A stretch of 64,000 nt of DNA, taken from positions 105,970,949 to 106,034,948 of the forward strand of contig OX457060.1 in assembly GCA_949752795.1 (NCBI GenBank), written 5' to 3'. A program made the translations under genes and the position numbers. The first letter of the stretch is position 1. Every line of letters starts with the position of its first letter. Below are positions 21,095 to 32,838 of the stretch, in pieces. Below the pieces are notes generated by a model. It did no database searches. It saw only the letters and a program-made list of their open reading frames with translations, and was not told the origin of the DNA. Origin of the DNA: Hyperoodon ampullatus (taxonomy: Eukaryota > Chordata > Mammalia > Artiodactyla > Ziphiidae).

Positions 21095-24000
21095 AGTATG
21101 CGGGCCTCTCACTGTTGTGGCCTCCCCCATTGAGGAGCACAGGCTCCGGACACGCAGCCTCAGCGGCCATGGCTCACGGGCCTAGCCTCTCCGCGGCATG
21201 TGGGATCTTCCCAAACCGGGGCACGAACCCGCATCCCCTGCATCGGCAGGCGGACTCTCAACCACTGCGCCACCAGGGAAGCCCCCTCTAAGAGTTTTAT
21301 AGTGTCCTGTCTTACAGTTAGGTCTCTAATCCATTTAGAGTTTATTTTTGTGTATGGAGTTAGGGAGTGTTCTAATTTCATTTTTTTACATGTAGCTGTC
21401 CAGTTTCCTGAGCACCACTTATTGAGAGACTCTTTTCTCTACTGTATATCCTTGACTCCTTTGAAATAGATTAGTTGACCATAGGTGTGTGGGTTTATCT
21501 CTGGGCTTTCTATCCTGTTCTATTGATCTATATTTCTGTTTTTATGCCAGTACCATATTGTCTTGATTACTGTAGCTCTGTAGCATAGTCAGAAGTCAGG
21601 GAGTCTGATTCCTCTAGCTCTGTTTTTTCCCTCAAGACTGCTCTGGCTATTCGGGGTCTTTTGTGTCTCCATACAAATTTTAAGATATTTTTGTTCTAGT
21701 TCTGTAAAAAATGCCACTGGTAATTTGATAGGGATTGCATTGAATCTGTAGATTGCTTTGGGTAGTAGAGTCATCTTCACAATATTAATTCTTCCAATCC
21801 AAGAGTATGGTATATCTCTCCATCTGTTTGTGTCATTTTTGATTTCTTTCATCAGTGTCTTATAGTTTTCTGAGTACAGGTCTTTTACCTTCTTAGGTAG
21901 GTTTATTCCTAGGCATTTTATTCTTTCGTTGCAATGCTGAATGGGATTGCTTCCCTAATTTCTCTTTCTGATCTTTCATTGTTAGTGTATGGGAATGCAA
22001 GAGATTTCTGTGCATTAATTTTGTATCCTGCTACTTTACCAGATTCACTGATTAGCTCTTGTAGTTTTCTGGTGGCATGTTTAGGATTCTCTATGTATAG
22101 TATGTCATCTGCAAACAGTGACAGCTTTACTTCTTCTTTTCCAATTTGGATTCCTTTTATTTCTTTTTCTTCTCTGACTGCCATGGCTAGAACTTCCAAA
22201 ACTATGTTGAATAATAGTGGTGAGAGTGGACATCCTTATCTTGCTGCTGATCTTAGAGGAAATGCTTTCAGTTTTTCACCATTAAGAATGATGTTTGCTG
22301 TGGGTTTGTCCTATATGGCCTTTATTATGTTGAGGTAGGTTCCCTCTATGCCCAATTCTGGAGAGTTTTTATCATAAATCGGTGTTGAATTTTGTCAAAA
22401 GCTTTTCCTGCATCTATTGAGATGATCATATGATTTTTCTTCTTCAACTTGTTAATATGGTGTATCGCACTGATTGGTTTGCATATATTGAAGAATACTT
22501 GCATTCCTGGCATAGATCCCACTTGATCATGGTGTATGAACCTTTTAATATGTTGTTGGATTCTGTTTGCTAGTATTTTGTTGAGGATTTTTGCATGTAT
22601 ATTCATCAGTGATATTGGTCTTTAATTTTCTTTTTTGTAGTATCTTTGTCTGGTTTTGGTATCAGGGTGATGGTGGCCTCTTAGAATGAGTTTGGGAGTG
22701 TTCCTTCCTCTGCAATTTTTTGGAAGAGTTTGAGAACCTGTGAAGGACCTGGACCTGGGCTTTTGTTTGTTGGAAGATTTTTAATCACAGTTTCAATTTT
22801 ATTACTTGTTATTGGTCTGTTCATATTTTCTATTTCTTCCTGGTTCAGTCTTGGAAGGTTATACATTTCTAAGAATTTGTTCATTTCTTCCAGGTTGTCC
22901 ATTTTATTGGCATATAGTTGTATGTAGTAGTCTCTTAGGATGCTTTGTATTTCTGTGGTGTTCATTGTAACTTCTCCTTTTTTATTTCTAATTTTATTGA
23001 TTTGAGTCCTCTCCCTCTTTTTCTTGATGAGGCTGGCTAAAGGTTTATCAATTTTTTTTATCTTCTCAAAGAACCAGCTTTTAGTTTTATTGATCTTTTT
23101 TACTGTTTTCTTTGTTTCTATTTCATTTACTTCTCCTCTGATCTTTATGATTTCTTTCCTTCTACTAACTTCGGGTTTTGTTTGTTCTTCTTTCTCTAGT
23201 TCCTTTAGGTGTAAGGTTAGATTGCTCGTTTGAGATTTTTCTTGTTTCTTGAGGTCAGCTTGTATTGCTATAAACTTCCCTCTTAGAACTGCTTTTGCTG
23301 CATCCCATAGGTTTTGGGTCATCGTGTTTTTGTTCTCATTTGTCTCTTGGTATTTTTTGATTTCCTCTTGGATTTCTTCAGTGATCTCTTGGTTATTTGG
23401 TAACGTATTGTTTAGCCGCCATAGGTTTGTGTTTTTTACGTTTTTTTCCCCAGTAATTGATTTCTAATCTCATAGCATTGTGGTCAGAAAAGATGCATGA
23501 TATGATTTCAATTTACCAAGGCTTGATTTGTGACCCAAGATGTGATCTATCCTGAAGAATGTTCCATGTGTACTTGAGAAGAAAATGTAATCTGCTGTTT
23601 TTGGATGAAATGTCCTATAAATATCAATTAAATCTATCTAGACTATTGTGTCACTTAAAGCCTGTGTTTCCTTATTAATTTTCTGTCTGGATGATCTGTC
23701 CATTGTTGTAAGTGAGGTGTTTAAGTCCCCCACTATTATTGTGTTATTGTCGATTTCCTCTTTTATAGCTGTTAGTAGCTGCTTTATGTATTGAGGTGCT
23801 CCTATGTTGGGTGCATATATATATTTCTAATGTTACATCTACTTTTTGGATTGATCCCTTGATCATTATGTAGTGTCCTTCCTTGTCTCTGTAACATTCT
23901 TTATCTTAAAGTCTACTTTATCTGATATGAGTATTGCTACTCCAGCTTTCTTTTGATTTTCATTTGCATGGAATCTTTTTCCATCCCCTCACTTTCAGTC

Positions 24001-24154
24001 TGTATGTGTCCCTAGGTCTGAAGTGGGTCTCTTGTAGACAGCATCTATATGGGTCTTGTTTTTGTATCCATTCAGCAAACCTGTGTCTTTTGGTTGGAGC
24101 GTTTAATCCATTCATGTTTAAGGTAATTATCGATATGTATGTTCCTATTACCAT
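20161..24154 (-). pseudogene. L1 ORF2 (endonuclease-reverse transcriptase), broken
   Basis: Remnant of the L1 ORF2 protein, which nicks target DNA and reverse-transcribes L1 RNA at the nick. The endonuclease N-terminus (NGLNAPTKRH, QETHFRPRD) reads openly from about 24163 to 23960 and then shifts frame. Later open blocks are 23322-22681, 22606-22346, 22199-21918 (RT catalytic FADD at 22115-22104, with the usually following Met missing) and 21852-21589. The C-terminal block 21130-20567 and the tail (WYIYTMEYYSAI) end at 20161. Several frameshifts and a SINE insertion at 21066-21284 inactivate it. About 1,260 codons would be expected for the family. Confidence 0.9.
21066..21284 (-). mobile_element. 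CHR-type tRNA-Glu SINE inside L1 ORF2
   Basis: Short form with a T run of about 30 bases (21062-21092). The 5' end is at 21284. The perfect 14-bp target duplication is CCTCTAAGAGTTTT (21052-21065 and 21285-21298). It is younger than the host L1. Confidence 0.96.
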
Positions 24155-24212
24155 TTTCTTCATTGTTATGGGTTTGTTTTTGTTGATCCTTTTCTTCTCC
24201 TGTGTTTCCCAC

Positions 24213-25116
24213 TTAGAGAAGTTCCTTTAGCATTTGCTGTAGAGCTGGTTTTGTGGTGCTGAATTCTCTGAGCTTCTGCTTGTCTGTAAAGCTTTTGATT
24301 TCTCTGTGGAATCTGAATGAGATCCTTGCCAGCTAGAGTAAACTTAGTGGTAGGTTCTTCCCTTTCATCACTTTAAATATATTGTGCCTCTCCCTTCTGG
24401 CTTGTAGAGTTTCTGCTGAGAAATCAGCTGTTAATCTTATGGGAGTTCCCTTGTGTTATTTGTCATTTTTCCCTTGCTGCTTTCAATAATTTTACTTTGT
24501 CTTTAATATTTGTCAATTTGATTCCTCTGAGTCTTGGCATGTTTCTCCTTGGGTTTATTCTGCCTGGGACTCTCTGTGCTTCCTGGACCTGGGTGGCTAT
24601 TTCCTTTCCCATGTTAGTGGAGTTTTCGACTCTAATCTCTTCAAATATCTTCTCGGGTCCTTTCTCTCTCTCTTCTCATTCTGGGGCCCTTATAATGTGA
24701 ATGTTGTTGCATTTAATGTTGTCCCAAAGTTCTCTTAGGCTGTCTTCATTTCTTTTCATTCTTTTTTCTTTATTCTGTTCTGCAGTAGTGAATTCCACCA
24801 TTCTGTCTTCCAGGTCACTTATCCATTCTTCTGCCTGAGTTATTCTGCTATTGATTCCTTCTAGTGTATTTTTCATTTCAGTTACTGTATTGTTCATCTC
24901 TGTTTGTTTGTTCTTTAATTCTTCCAGGTCTTTGTTAAATATTTCTTGCATCTTCTCGATCTTTGCCTCCATTCTTTTTCCAAGGTCCTGGATCACCTTT
25001 ACTATCATTATTCTGAATTCTTTTTCTGGAAGCTTGCCTATCTCCACTTCATTTAGTTGTTTTTCTGGGGTTTTATCTTGTTCCTTCATGTGGTACAAAT
25101 TCCTCTGCCTTTTCAT
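24213..25116 (-). pseudogene. L1 ORF1 (RNA-binding chaperone), broken
   Basis: Remnant of ORF1p, the trimeric coiled-coil RNA-binding protein of the L1 particle. The N-terminal half reads openly from 25116 to 24676. It has a basic start (MKRQRN), then a heptad-rich coiled coil rich in Lys, Glu, Met and Leu (KRMEAKIEKM, LEELKNKQTEM), then LEDRMVEFT. The C-terminal RNA-binding part down to the stop at 24215-24213 is recognisable as DNA text (complement of AAAGTGATGAAAG, TTCAGATTCC, GCTAAAGGAACTTCTC) but is interrupted by stops or frameshifts. Confidence 0.85.
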
Positions 25117-25229
25117 TTTGTATATCTTTCTGTGAATGTGGTTTTCATTCCACAGGCTGCAGAATTGTAGTTCTTCTTGTTTATTCTGTCTGCCTTCTGG
25201 TGGATGAGGCTATCCCGAAGGTGACTCTT

Positions 25230-25404
25230 AAGAACAGTCAGTGAGATGCCAAGCTACCTAGAGGTGGATCCTTATGGTGAGAGGAAGTGACATGAGTATG
25301 GTGGAGGTCAGGTGCTACCCACACTCCTGCTTTTTTTTCTCTATGGTTTTTGGCTTCTTGTCAATACTCCTCACATTGTTGTTCTCTGCCTTTAAAGTCC
25401 ACTT
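25230..25404. other. Unique DNA, no gene seen
   Basis: Short unique interval following the L1 target duplication. Confidence 0.4.
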
Positions 25405-25560
25405 TTGTGAAGAAAGTTAAGAGCATGAACTTTAAGGCTAGACATCTTGAATTTTAATCCAACCCTGTATATAGAGCAAGTTGCTTAACTTCCCTCTTAG
25501 GGTGATGTGAAGACCAAAAGAAATAACACATAATATGTGTTAGCTCTTATTGTTACACTC
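25405..25560 (-). mobile_element. MIR SINE with internal deletion
   Basis: Reverse-complement MIR blocks: AGAGCATGAACTTTAAGGCTAGACATCTTGAATTTTAATCC, GAGCAAGTTGCTTAACTTCCCTC, then GTGATGTGAAGACCAAAAGAAATAAC and TGTTAGCTCTTATTGTT. The segment for 'cctcagtttcctcatctgtaaaatg' is missing. Confidence 0.75.
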
Positions 25561-26184
25561 CTCACATTATTTCTCCTTCTCATCTATTCTCTGTTACTAT
25601 TACTTTACTGTTTAAATATTTTGTCAATTATCTGTCTTGTGGATTATTGCCCATTCTGTGGCTTGACGTTTTCTTATGTAATCACAATACCATTATCACA
25701 ACTAGAGAAAATTAACAATATATTTATATTCTTATTTAATATAACTAACATAGTCAAATTTCCTCCATTGTCAAATAAATGCCATTTGTATTTTTTCTAG
25801 CATTATAGGATACAATGAAAGTTCATACATTGAATTTAGTTGTTATTAAAATATTTTTTTAGAAAGGAACTCTTTCTCTCTCTCTTTGCACCTAAATTCT
25901 GTTTTTCACTTGAAAGATTTCTTGTCTAGCAATCGTTAACTATCACTTTGGACTAACTCAAATCTGGAACACCTAGAGTTGAGAATCCAATTGTGGTAAC
26001 TGCTACTAATTTTGATATTTTAATTTGTGGTAGCCCTTCTGGTGTCATTTAACGCAAGAACTGATTTTTGTGGACACTAGAGATAATCACTCAACACACA
26101 TAAAAATTAACTTACAATCTACCAGATGGTTTACCAAACAAAGTCAATCTCAGGTAGGACTGTAAAGTAAAGGAACTTTTAATA
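25561..26184. other. Unique AT-rich DNA, no gene seen
   Basis: No element recognised. A short (TC)n run occurs near 25873-25885. Confidence 0.4.
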
Positions 26185-26350
26185 ATTGAGAGTAGTATAG
26201 TGCTTTTCAGTTTACAAGGGTCTTTCATATGTTATCTCATTTGAATCTCAGATAGGGGAGTTTTAAAAATCCCTGTCATAAACAGAGGAATAAACTGAAG
26301 TTCAAGAGAGTTAATGAACTGCCTAAGGTATTAATTACAGTTAGTAAGGG
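26185..26350 (+). mobile_element. MIR SINE, diverged
   Basis: Blocks TAGTGCTTTTCAGTTTACAAGGG, ATATGTTATCTCATTTGAATCTCA, ACAGAGGAATAAACTGAAGTTCAAGAG and AACTGCCTAAGGT follow MIR/MIR3 order. Confidence 0.65.
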
Positions 26351-26769
26351 TAACTTCCTGGGCTTATAATGAACATACAGTAAATAGTTGTTGACATCTT
26401 AATAAAAGTGGGAAAATATAACAAGATTTCTGATTCCAAACCTCTACTATGACATTTATTTTCATTTTTAGAAAAAAATGTTTTTGACTTATTTTATTTC
26501 TAAGACCTAGCCTTACTGTTGGTGTACCAATAAGACTTTATACCCCCTGTGGTAGGATAGTCTCTAAAACTTTTATGCTCAGACACAGCCTTAATATTAT
26601 CATCTGAAGATTATGCCCTCCCTGACACCACACTGTCATTGACATTGCAAAGTCAGAAACAAAAAGATGCTCTGCCCTGATGCAGAACTCTATCACTGTT
26701 CTGCTGAGGACCATTACACTTTCTCTACTGGTAGAGTGCCAGGTGCCATATGCTTCTGTTCATGGCCAT
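26351..26769. other. Unique DNA, no gene seen
   Basis: No element or exon recognised. Confidence 0.4.
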
Positions 26770-26915
26770 TGGTTACTGTGCACTCAGTTCATTGAAGACT
26801 TATTTGCTATGCACGGTTCCCTGTCTTATTTACTTGTGTATGCTGTATCTAGTACTATGCTTTACACAAGGTAGGCATCAATTAATACCTGTTGCATAAT
26901 AAATGAACAAATGCA
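26770..26915 (+). mobile_element. L2 LINE 3' end
   Basis: The tail GTACTATGCTTTACACAAGGTAGGCATCAATTAATACC followed by GTTGCATAATAAATGAACAAATG matches the L2 3' end (..gcacatagtaggcactcaataaatatttgttgaatgaatg). The upstream boundary is uncertain. Confidence 0.55.
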
Positions 26916-27171
26916 ATAATCCAGTTGAGGTGTTTGCAAATCCTGATTTGTATGTGTACAGATAGCACAAATGGTTGGAAAGGAAAATCAGAATAAATTT
27001 GCAGCACAAAGGCTTATATTCATTTTTTTTCCTTTCTTATTTAAAGAACAATTAGTTTTTGAATTTCTATAGTGTCTACCACTAGTAGGCTTCTAAAGGG
27101 AAAGAGAAATGGGAAGTACGATTTGATGTAATGAATCTTTTAAACACATATCAATAAACTGTTCCGCTTTT

Positions 27172-27482
27172 TTTTGTTGTTGTTGGGGGTAGGAGTTTAT
27201 TAAGTTATTTATTTATTTTTGCTGCGTTGGGTCTTCGTTTCTGTGTGAGGGCTTTCTCTAGTCGTGGCAAGCGGGGGCCACTCTTCATCGCGGTGCGCGG
27301 GCCTCTCAATATCGCGGCCTCTCTTGTTGCGGAGCACAGGCTCCAGACGTGCAGGCTCAGTAGTTGTGGCTCACGGGCCTAGTTGCTCCGCGGCATGTGG
27401 GATCTTCCCAGACCAGGGCTCGAATCCGAGTCCCTTGCATTAGCAGGCAGATTCTCAACCGCTGTGCCACCAGGGAAGCCCC
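27172..27482 (-). mobile_element. CHR-type tRNA-Glu SINE, intermediate form
   Basis: A 311-bp copy. It retains the 3' domain (TCTAGTCGTGGCAAGCGGGGG) but has only one CAGTAGTTGTGGC unit, so it is shorter than the copies at 17952 and 38440. The perfect 15-bp target duplication is AACTGTTCCGCTTTT (27157-27171 and 27483-27497). Confidence 0.95.
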
Positions 27483-27654
27483 AACTGTTCCGCTTTTAAC
27501 TCAAGCAGATGAAGCATATCATGAACACCAAACTACCTGTTTTTTTCCACTGTTAGGGAATATATGCATAGTCTTGAAGAAAGGTCTTGTATACAGAGAC
27601 TGACCAGAAGTTTTCTGAAGCACATGAGCTAGGTTGTACTGTGGAGATGAATAA

Positions 27655-27945
27655 CGACAAAATTTCAATGTCTTAAAACAAAATTTCTTGCTCACTGTAC
27701 ATGTCCAACACAGGTTGACAAGGGGCCCTTTCCCATGTAGTCACTCCATACTGTATGAAAAGTTTTTGTTTTTTGCACAGAAAAGAAGAATGAGGAGATA
27801 GCTGGGCACCAGTATTTACTCCTGGTGACATACATCTGCCCTTACATTTAATTTGTCAGAACTAGTTATATGGCCATGACTAACTTCAAGGGTAAGGAAG
27901 TGTAGACTTCCTTGCACTCAGAATCAGAAGAGAACCAAATATTGA
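27655..27945. repeat. Possible ancient interspersed repeat, unnamed
   Basis: Text such as AAATTTCTTGCTCACTGTACATGTCC, TGTAGTCACTCC and TAGTTATATGGCCATGACTAACTTCAAGGG resembles a widespread mammalian repeat I have seen but cannot name (possibly a MaLR-type LTR). Strand is not assigned. Treat as a lead only. Confidence 0.35.
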
Positions 27946-28659
27946 GAAACACAAATGGTATTTACTACCCTACTAAAATGTAAAAGAATCTATGTGAAAA
28001 CTTTTAATGCACAATAATGTTTTTACCTTTTGGTCACAAAATTTCACTATAATTAATTTCTTTAGAAAAGTTTTCTATGAGAAAGAAAAAAATAAACAAT
28101 TTTCAGATGAGAATGACTGTAAGGCTAATTTCTCTTTGGCAGGTGTAAGGCAATTTGACTGAGATATAAGTCTCTTTGCTTGAGAAGATGAGACTAAATC
28201 TTAAAGATTCACAAACACCCACATGTTCATTCATCCATTTATTTAGCAGACACTGATGGAACATCTGTTAAGCACAGTTCAGATAAGACCTACTGAAACC
28301 AGGGCATAGGGAGAAGGGTTTGAGAAGGGAAATGGGTATGACTCTAAAAATTTCTAGAATTCTCTCTCAAAATATAATTTTATTCAGAATATAGCAACTA
28401 CATTGTAGCCTCCAAATACATTTAAGTTTTCAGGTAGTTCTTAGAAATTAATTACATCAACATGATTAAAATATTGCTGTGACATTTATTCCAACTGGGG
28501 AATTTTAAAAAGAAAACATTTAAGAAAACAAATAAGATTTCTCTGTGGATAAACTCTGTAGAAGACTTTCCTGACTAGTTAACCGTAGGTAGCTGCCTAA
28601 ACATTTTGTAACAATAATATAACAATGTGGCTCTTTTTCACAAGATATAAGAATCAGTG
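27946..28659. other. Unique AT-rich DNA, no gene seen
   Basis: No repeat or exon recognised up to the start of the next L1. Confidence 0.4.
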
Positions 28660-30667
28660 GAGGAGCTTCAAGATGGCAGAAGTGTAAGACGCGGAGATCA
28701 CCTTCCTCTCCATAAATATATCAGAAATACATCTACATATGGAACAACTCCTACAGACACCTACTGAATGCTGGCAGAATACCTCAGACCTCCCAAAAGG
28801 CAAAAAACTCCCCACGTACCTGGGTAGGGCAAAAGAAAAAAACACAGACAAAAGAATAGGGATGGGACCTGCACCAGTGGGAGGGAGCCTTGAAGGAGGA
28901 AAGGTTTCCATACACTAGAAGCCCCTCCACGGGCGGAGACTGCGGGTGGCGGAGGGGGGAAGCTTCGGAGCCGCGAAGGAGAGCACAGAAACAGGGGTGC
29001 GGAGGGCAAAGTGGAGAGATTCCCACACAAAGAATCGGTGCCAACCAGCACTCACCAGCCGGAGAGGCTTGTCTGCTCACCCGCCAGGACGGGTGGGGGC
29101 TGGGAGCTGAGGCTCGGGCTTTGGTCGGATCCCAGGGAGAGGACTGGGGTTGGCAGCGTGAACACAGCCTGAGGGGGGCTAGTGTGCCACAGCTAGCCGG
29201 GAGGGAGTCTGGGAAAAAGTCTGGAGCTGCTGAAGAGGCAAGAGACTTTTTCTTGCCTCTTTGTTTCCTGGTGCTACGAGGAGAGGGGATTAACAGCGCC
29301 ACTTAAAGGAGTTACAGAGACGAGCGTGAGCCGCGGCTATCAGTGTGGACCCCAGAGACGGGCATGAGACACTAAGGCTGCTGCTGCCGCCAGCAAGAAG
29401 CCTGTGTGTGAGCACAGGTCACTATCCACACCTCCCCTCCCAGGAGGCTGTGCAGCCTGTCACTGCCAGGTTCCCGGGATCCAGGGACAACTTCCCCAGG
29501 AGAACGCACGGTGCGCCTCAGGCTGGTGCAACGTCACACTGGCCTCTGCCGCCACAGGCTTGCCCCGCATCCATACCCCTCCCTCCCCCCAGCCTGAGAG
29601 AGCCAGAGCCCCCGAAGCAGCTGCACGTTTAACCCTGTCCTGTCTGAGCGAAGAACAGATGCCCTCAGGCGACCTACATGCAGAGGCAGGTCCAAATCCA
29701 AAGCTGAACCCTGGGAGCTGTGCGAACAAAGAAGAAAAAGGGAAATCCTCCCAGCAGCCTCAGGAGCAGAGGATTAAATCTCCACAATCAACTTGATGTA
29801 CCTGCATCGGTGGAATACCTGAAGAGACAACGAATCATCCCAAATTAAGGAGGTGGGCTTTGGGAGCAAGATATATATATATATTTCCCCCCTTTTTCTC
29901 TTTTTGTGAGTGTGTATGTGTACGCTTCTGTGTGTGATTTTGTCTGTATAGCTTTGCTTTTACCATTTGTCCTAGGGTTCTGTCCTCTTTTTTTTTTTTT
30001 TTTTTTTTTAGTTTTTAAAAATTTTTTCTTAATAATTATTTTTTACTTTAATAACTTTATATTATTTTATTTTATCTTTCTTTCTTCTTTCTCTTTCTTT
30101 CTTTCTTTCTTTCTTCCTTCCTTCCTTCCTTCCTTTCTTTCTTTCTTTCTTTTCTCCCTTTTATTCTGAGCCATGTGGATAAAAGGCTCTTGGTGCTCCA
30201 CCCAGGCGTCAGGGCTGTGCCTCTGAGGTGGGAGAGCTAAGTTCAGGACACTGGTCCACAAGAGACCTCCCAACTCCACGTAATATCAAACAGTGAAAAT
30301 CTCTCAGAGATCTCCACCTCAACGCCAAGACCCAGCTTCACTCAATGTCCAACAAGCTACAGTGCTGGACACCCTATGCCAAACAACTAGCAACACAGGA
30401 ACACAGCCCCCTCCATTAGCAGACAGGCTGCCTAAAATCCTAATAAGGCCACAGACACCCCAAAACACACCACCAGACGTGGACCTGCCCACCAGAAAGA
30501 CAAGATCCAGCCTCATTCACCAGAACACAGGAATCAGTCCCTCCACCAGGAAGCCTACACAACTCACTGAACCAACATTAGCTACTGGGGACAGACACCA
30601 AAAACAATGGGAACTATGAACCTGCAGCCTGCAAAAAGGAGACACCAAACACAGTAAGTTAACCAAA
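28660..30667 (+). promoter_or_regulatory. L1 5'UTR / internal promoter region
   Basis: The first bases include CAAGATGGC (28669-28677), which resembles the YY1 site near the start of other mammalian L1 promoters (that role is known from human L1; it is inferred here). From about 28920 to 29620 the sequence is GC- and CpG-rich (GGGCGGAGACTGCGGG, GAGCCGCGGCTATC), in sharp contrast to the AT-rich surroundings. The 3' part becomes T-rich with a (TTTC)n microsatellite. The long frames in the CpG-rich part on both strands follow from base composition, not genes. Confidence 0.7.
30075..30155. repeat. (TTTC)n/(TTCC)n microsatellite in L1 5'UTR
   Basis: About 80 bp of TTTC and TTCC units, preceded by a T run at about 29990-30009. 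All purines lie on the other strand, so it is a polypurine/polypyrimidine mirror tract. It sits at the 3' side of the L1 5'UTR. Confidence 0.92.
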
Positions 30668-31558
30668 ATGAGAAGACTGAAAAGCACATAGCAGATGAAG
30701 GTGCAAGGCAAAAAACCCCCAGACCTAACAAATGAAGAGGAAATGGGCAGTCTACCTGAAAAAGAATTCAGAATAATGATAGTAAAGATGATCCAAACTC
30801 TTGGAAATAGAATAGAGAAAATAAAAGAAACATTTAACAACAACCTAGAAGAATGAAAGACAAACAAACAGTGATGAACAACACAATAAATGAAAGTAAA
30901 GATTCTCTAGGAGGGATCAATAGCACAAAAACTGAGGCAGAAGAATGGATAAGTGACCTAGAAGATAAAATATTGGAAATAACTACTGCAGAGAGAATAA
31001 AGAAAAAAGAAAGAAAAGAACTGAGGACAGTCTCAGAGACCTCTGGGGTAATATTAAATGAACCAACATTCGAATTATAGGGTTCCCAGAAGAAGAAGAG
31101 AAAAAGAAATGGACTGAAAAAATATTTGAACAGATTATAGTTGAAAACTTCCCTAATATGGGAAAGGAAATAGTTAATCAAGTCCAGGAAGCACAGAGAG
31201 TCTCATACAGGATAAACCAAGGAGAAACACATCAAGACACATATTAATCAAATTATCAAAAATCAAATACAAAGAAAATGTATTAAAAGCAGCAAGGGAG
31301 AAACAACAAATAACACACAAGGGAATCCCTGTAAGGTTAACAGCTGATCTTTCAGCAGAAACTCTGCAAGCCAGAAGGGAGTGGCAGGACATATTTAAAG
31401 TGATGAAGGAGAAAAACCTACAACCAAGATTACTCTACCCATCAAGGATCTCATTCAGATTTGATGGAGAAATTAAAAGCTTTACAGACAAGCCAAAGCT
31501 CACAGAATTCAGCACCACAAAACCAGCTCTACAGCAAATGCTAAAGGAACTTCTCTAA
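30668..31558 (+). pseudogene. L1 ORF1 (RNA-binding chaperone), broken
   Basis: Start ATG at 30668 (MRRLKST context) and stop TAA at 31556-31558; about 297 codons if open. The coiled-coil region (GNRIEKIKETFNN), the central LEDKILEITTAE stretch and the RNA-binding C-terminus (ETLQARREWQDIFKVM) are all legible. At 30848-30862, CTAGAAGAATGAAAG replaces the expected Leu-Glu-Glu-Leu-Lys coding text and breaks the frame. A further shift lies near 31060-31085. The product would have bound L1 RNA in cis as a trimer; this copy cannot make it. Confidence 0.88.
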
Positions 31559-32617
31559 GTGGGAAACACAAGAGAAGAAAAGGACCTATAAAAACAAACC
31601 AAAAACAATTAAGAAAATGGTCATAGGAACATACATATCGATAATTACCTGAAACGTGAATGGATTAAACGCTCCAGCCAAAAGACACAGGCTTGCTGAA
31701 TGGATACAAAAACAAGACCCATATAGATGCTGTCTACAAGAGACCCACTTCAGACCTAGGGACACATACAGACTGAAAGTGAGGGGATGGAAAAAGATAT
31801 TGCATGCAAATGGAAATCAAAAGAAAGCTGGAGTAGCAATTCTCATATCAGACAGTATAGACTTTAAAATAAAGACTATTACAAGAGAAAATGAAGGACA
31901 CTACATAATGATCAAGGGATCAATCCAAGAAGAAGATATAACAGTTGTAAACATTTATGCACCCAACATAGGAGCACCTCAATACATAAGGCAAATCCTA
32001 ACAACCATAAAAGGGAAATCAACAGTAACACAATCAAGGTAGGGGCCTTTAACAGCCCACTTTCATCAATGGACAGATGAACTGAAATGAAAATAAATAA
32101 GGAAACACAAGCTTTAAGTGATACATTAAACAGGATGGGCTTAATTGACATTTATAGACCATTCCATCCAAAAACAACAGAATACATTTTCTTCTCAAGT
32201 GCTCATGGAACATTCTCCAGGATAGATCATATCTTGGGTCACAAGTCAAGCCTTGGTAAATTTAAGAAAATTGAAACCATATTAAGTATCTTTTCCGACC
32301 ACAAAGCTATGAGACTAGATATCAATTACAGGAAAAAAAAATCTGTAAAAAATACAAACACATGGAGTCTAAACTATACACTACTTAATAACGAAGTGAT
32401 CACTGAAGAAATCAAAGAGGAAATCAAAAAATATCTAGAAACAAATGACAATGAAAACACATCGGCCCAAAACCTATGGGATGCAGCAAAAGCAGTTCTA
32501 AGATGGAAGTTTATAGCAATACAGTCCTACCTTAAGAAACAAGAAACATCTCAAATAAACAACCTAACCTTACACCTAAAGCAATTAGAGAAAGAAGAAC
32601 AAAAAAAAACCTAAGTT

Positions 32618-32823
32618 GGGCCTCCCTGGTGGTGCAGTGGTTGAGAGTCTGCCTTCCAATGAAGGGGACATGTGTTCGTGCCCCGGTCCGGGAAGGTCCC
32701 ACATGCTGCGGAGCGGCTGGGCCCGTGAGCCATGGCCGCTGAGCCTGTGCGTCCGGAGACTGTGCTCTGCAATGGGAGAGGCCACAACAGTGAGAGGCCC
32801 GCGTACCGCAAAAAAAAAAAAAA
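32618..32823 (+). mobile_element. CHR-type SINE, short form, first of a pair
   Basis: Starts GGGCCTCCCTGGTGGTGC and ends GCGTACCGC plus poly-A. It is preceded by AAAAAACCTAAGTT (32604-32617). It is not followed by its own target duplication; instead a 15-base linker, GAAAAGCACTCATTT, leads into a second SINE. Confidence 0.93.
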
Positions 32824-32838
32824 GAAAAGCACTCATTT

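Larger units (their letters stand above)
19939..25216 (-). mobile_element. L1 LINE, near full length, minus strand
   Basis: A perfect 13-bp target duplication, GAAGGTGACTCTT (19926-19938 and 25217-25229), defines the boundaries. Reading the minus strand from 25216 gives a short remnant of 5'UTR, ORF1 (from 25116), ORF2 (from about 24154), then a 3'UTR of roughly 0.2 kb with a degenerate A tail. Without the internal SINE (21066-21284) it is about 5.05 kb, so it is 5'-truncated within the 5'UTR. The 3'UTR text (TTTTTATACAGCAGGCTC on the plus strand) differs from that of the L1 at 28660. Both ORFs are disrupted. Confidence 0.93.

Noticed and set aside
29345..29796. Overlapping open frames of 89-172 codons on both strands in CpG-rich DNA, resembling a Pro/Arg-rich gene or a CpG-island first exon
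   Set aside because: The whole stretch is L1 5'UTR. Long frames on both strands follow from GC-rich composition, and the element's own ORF1 starts only at 30668.
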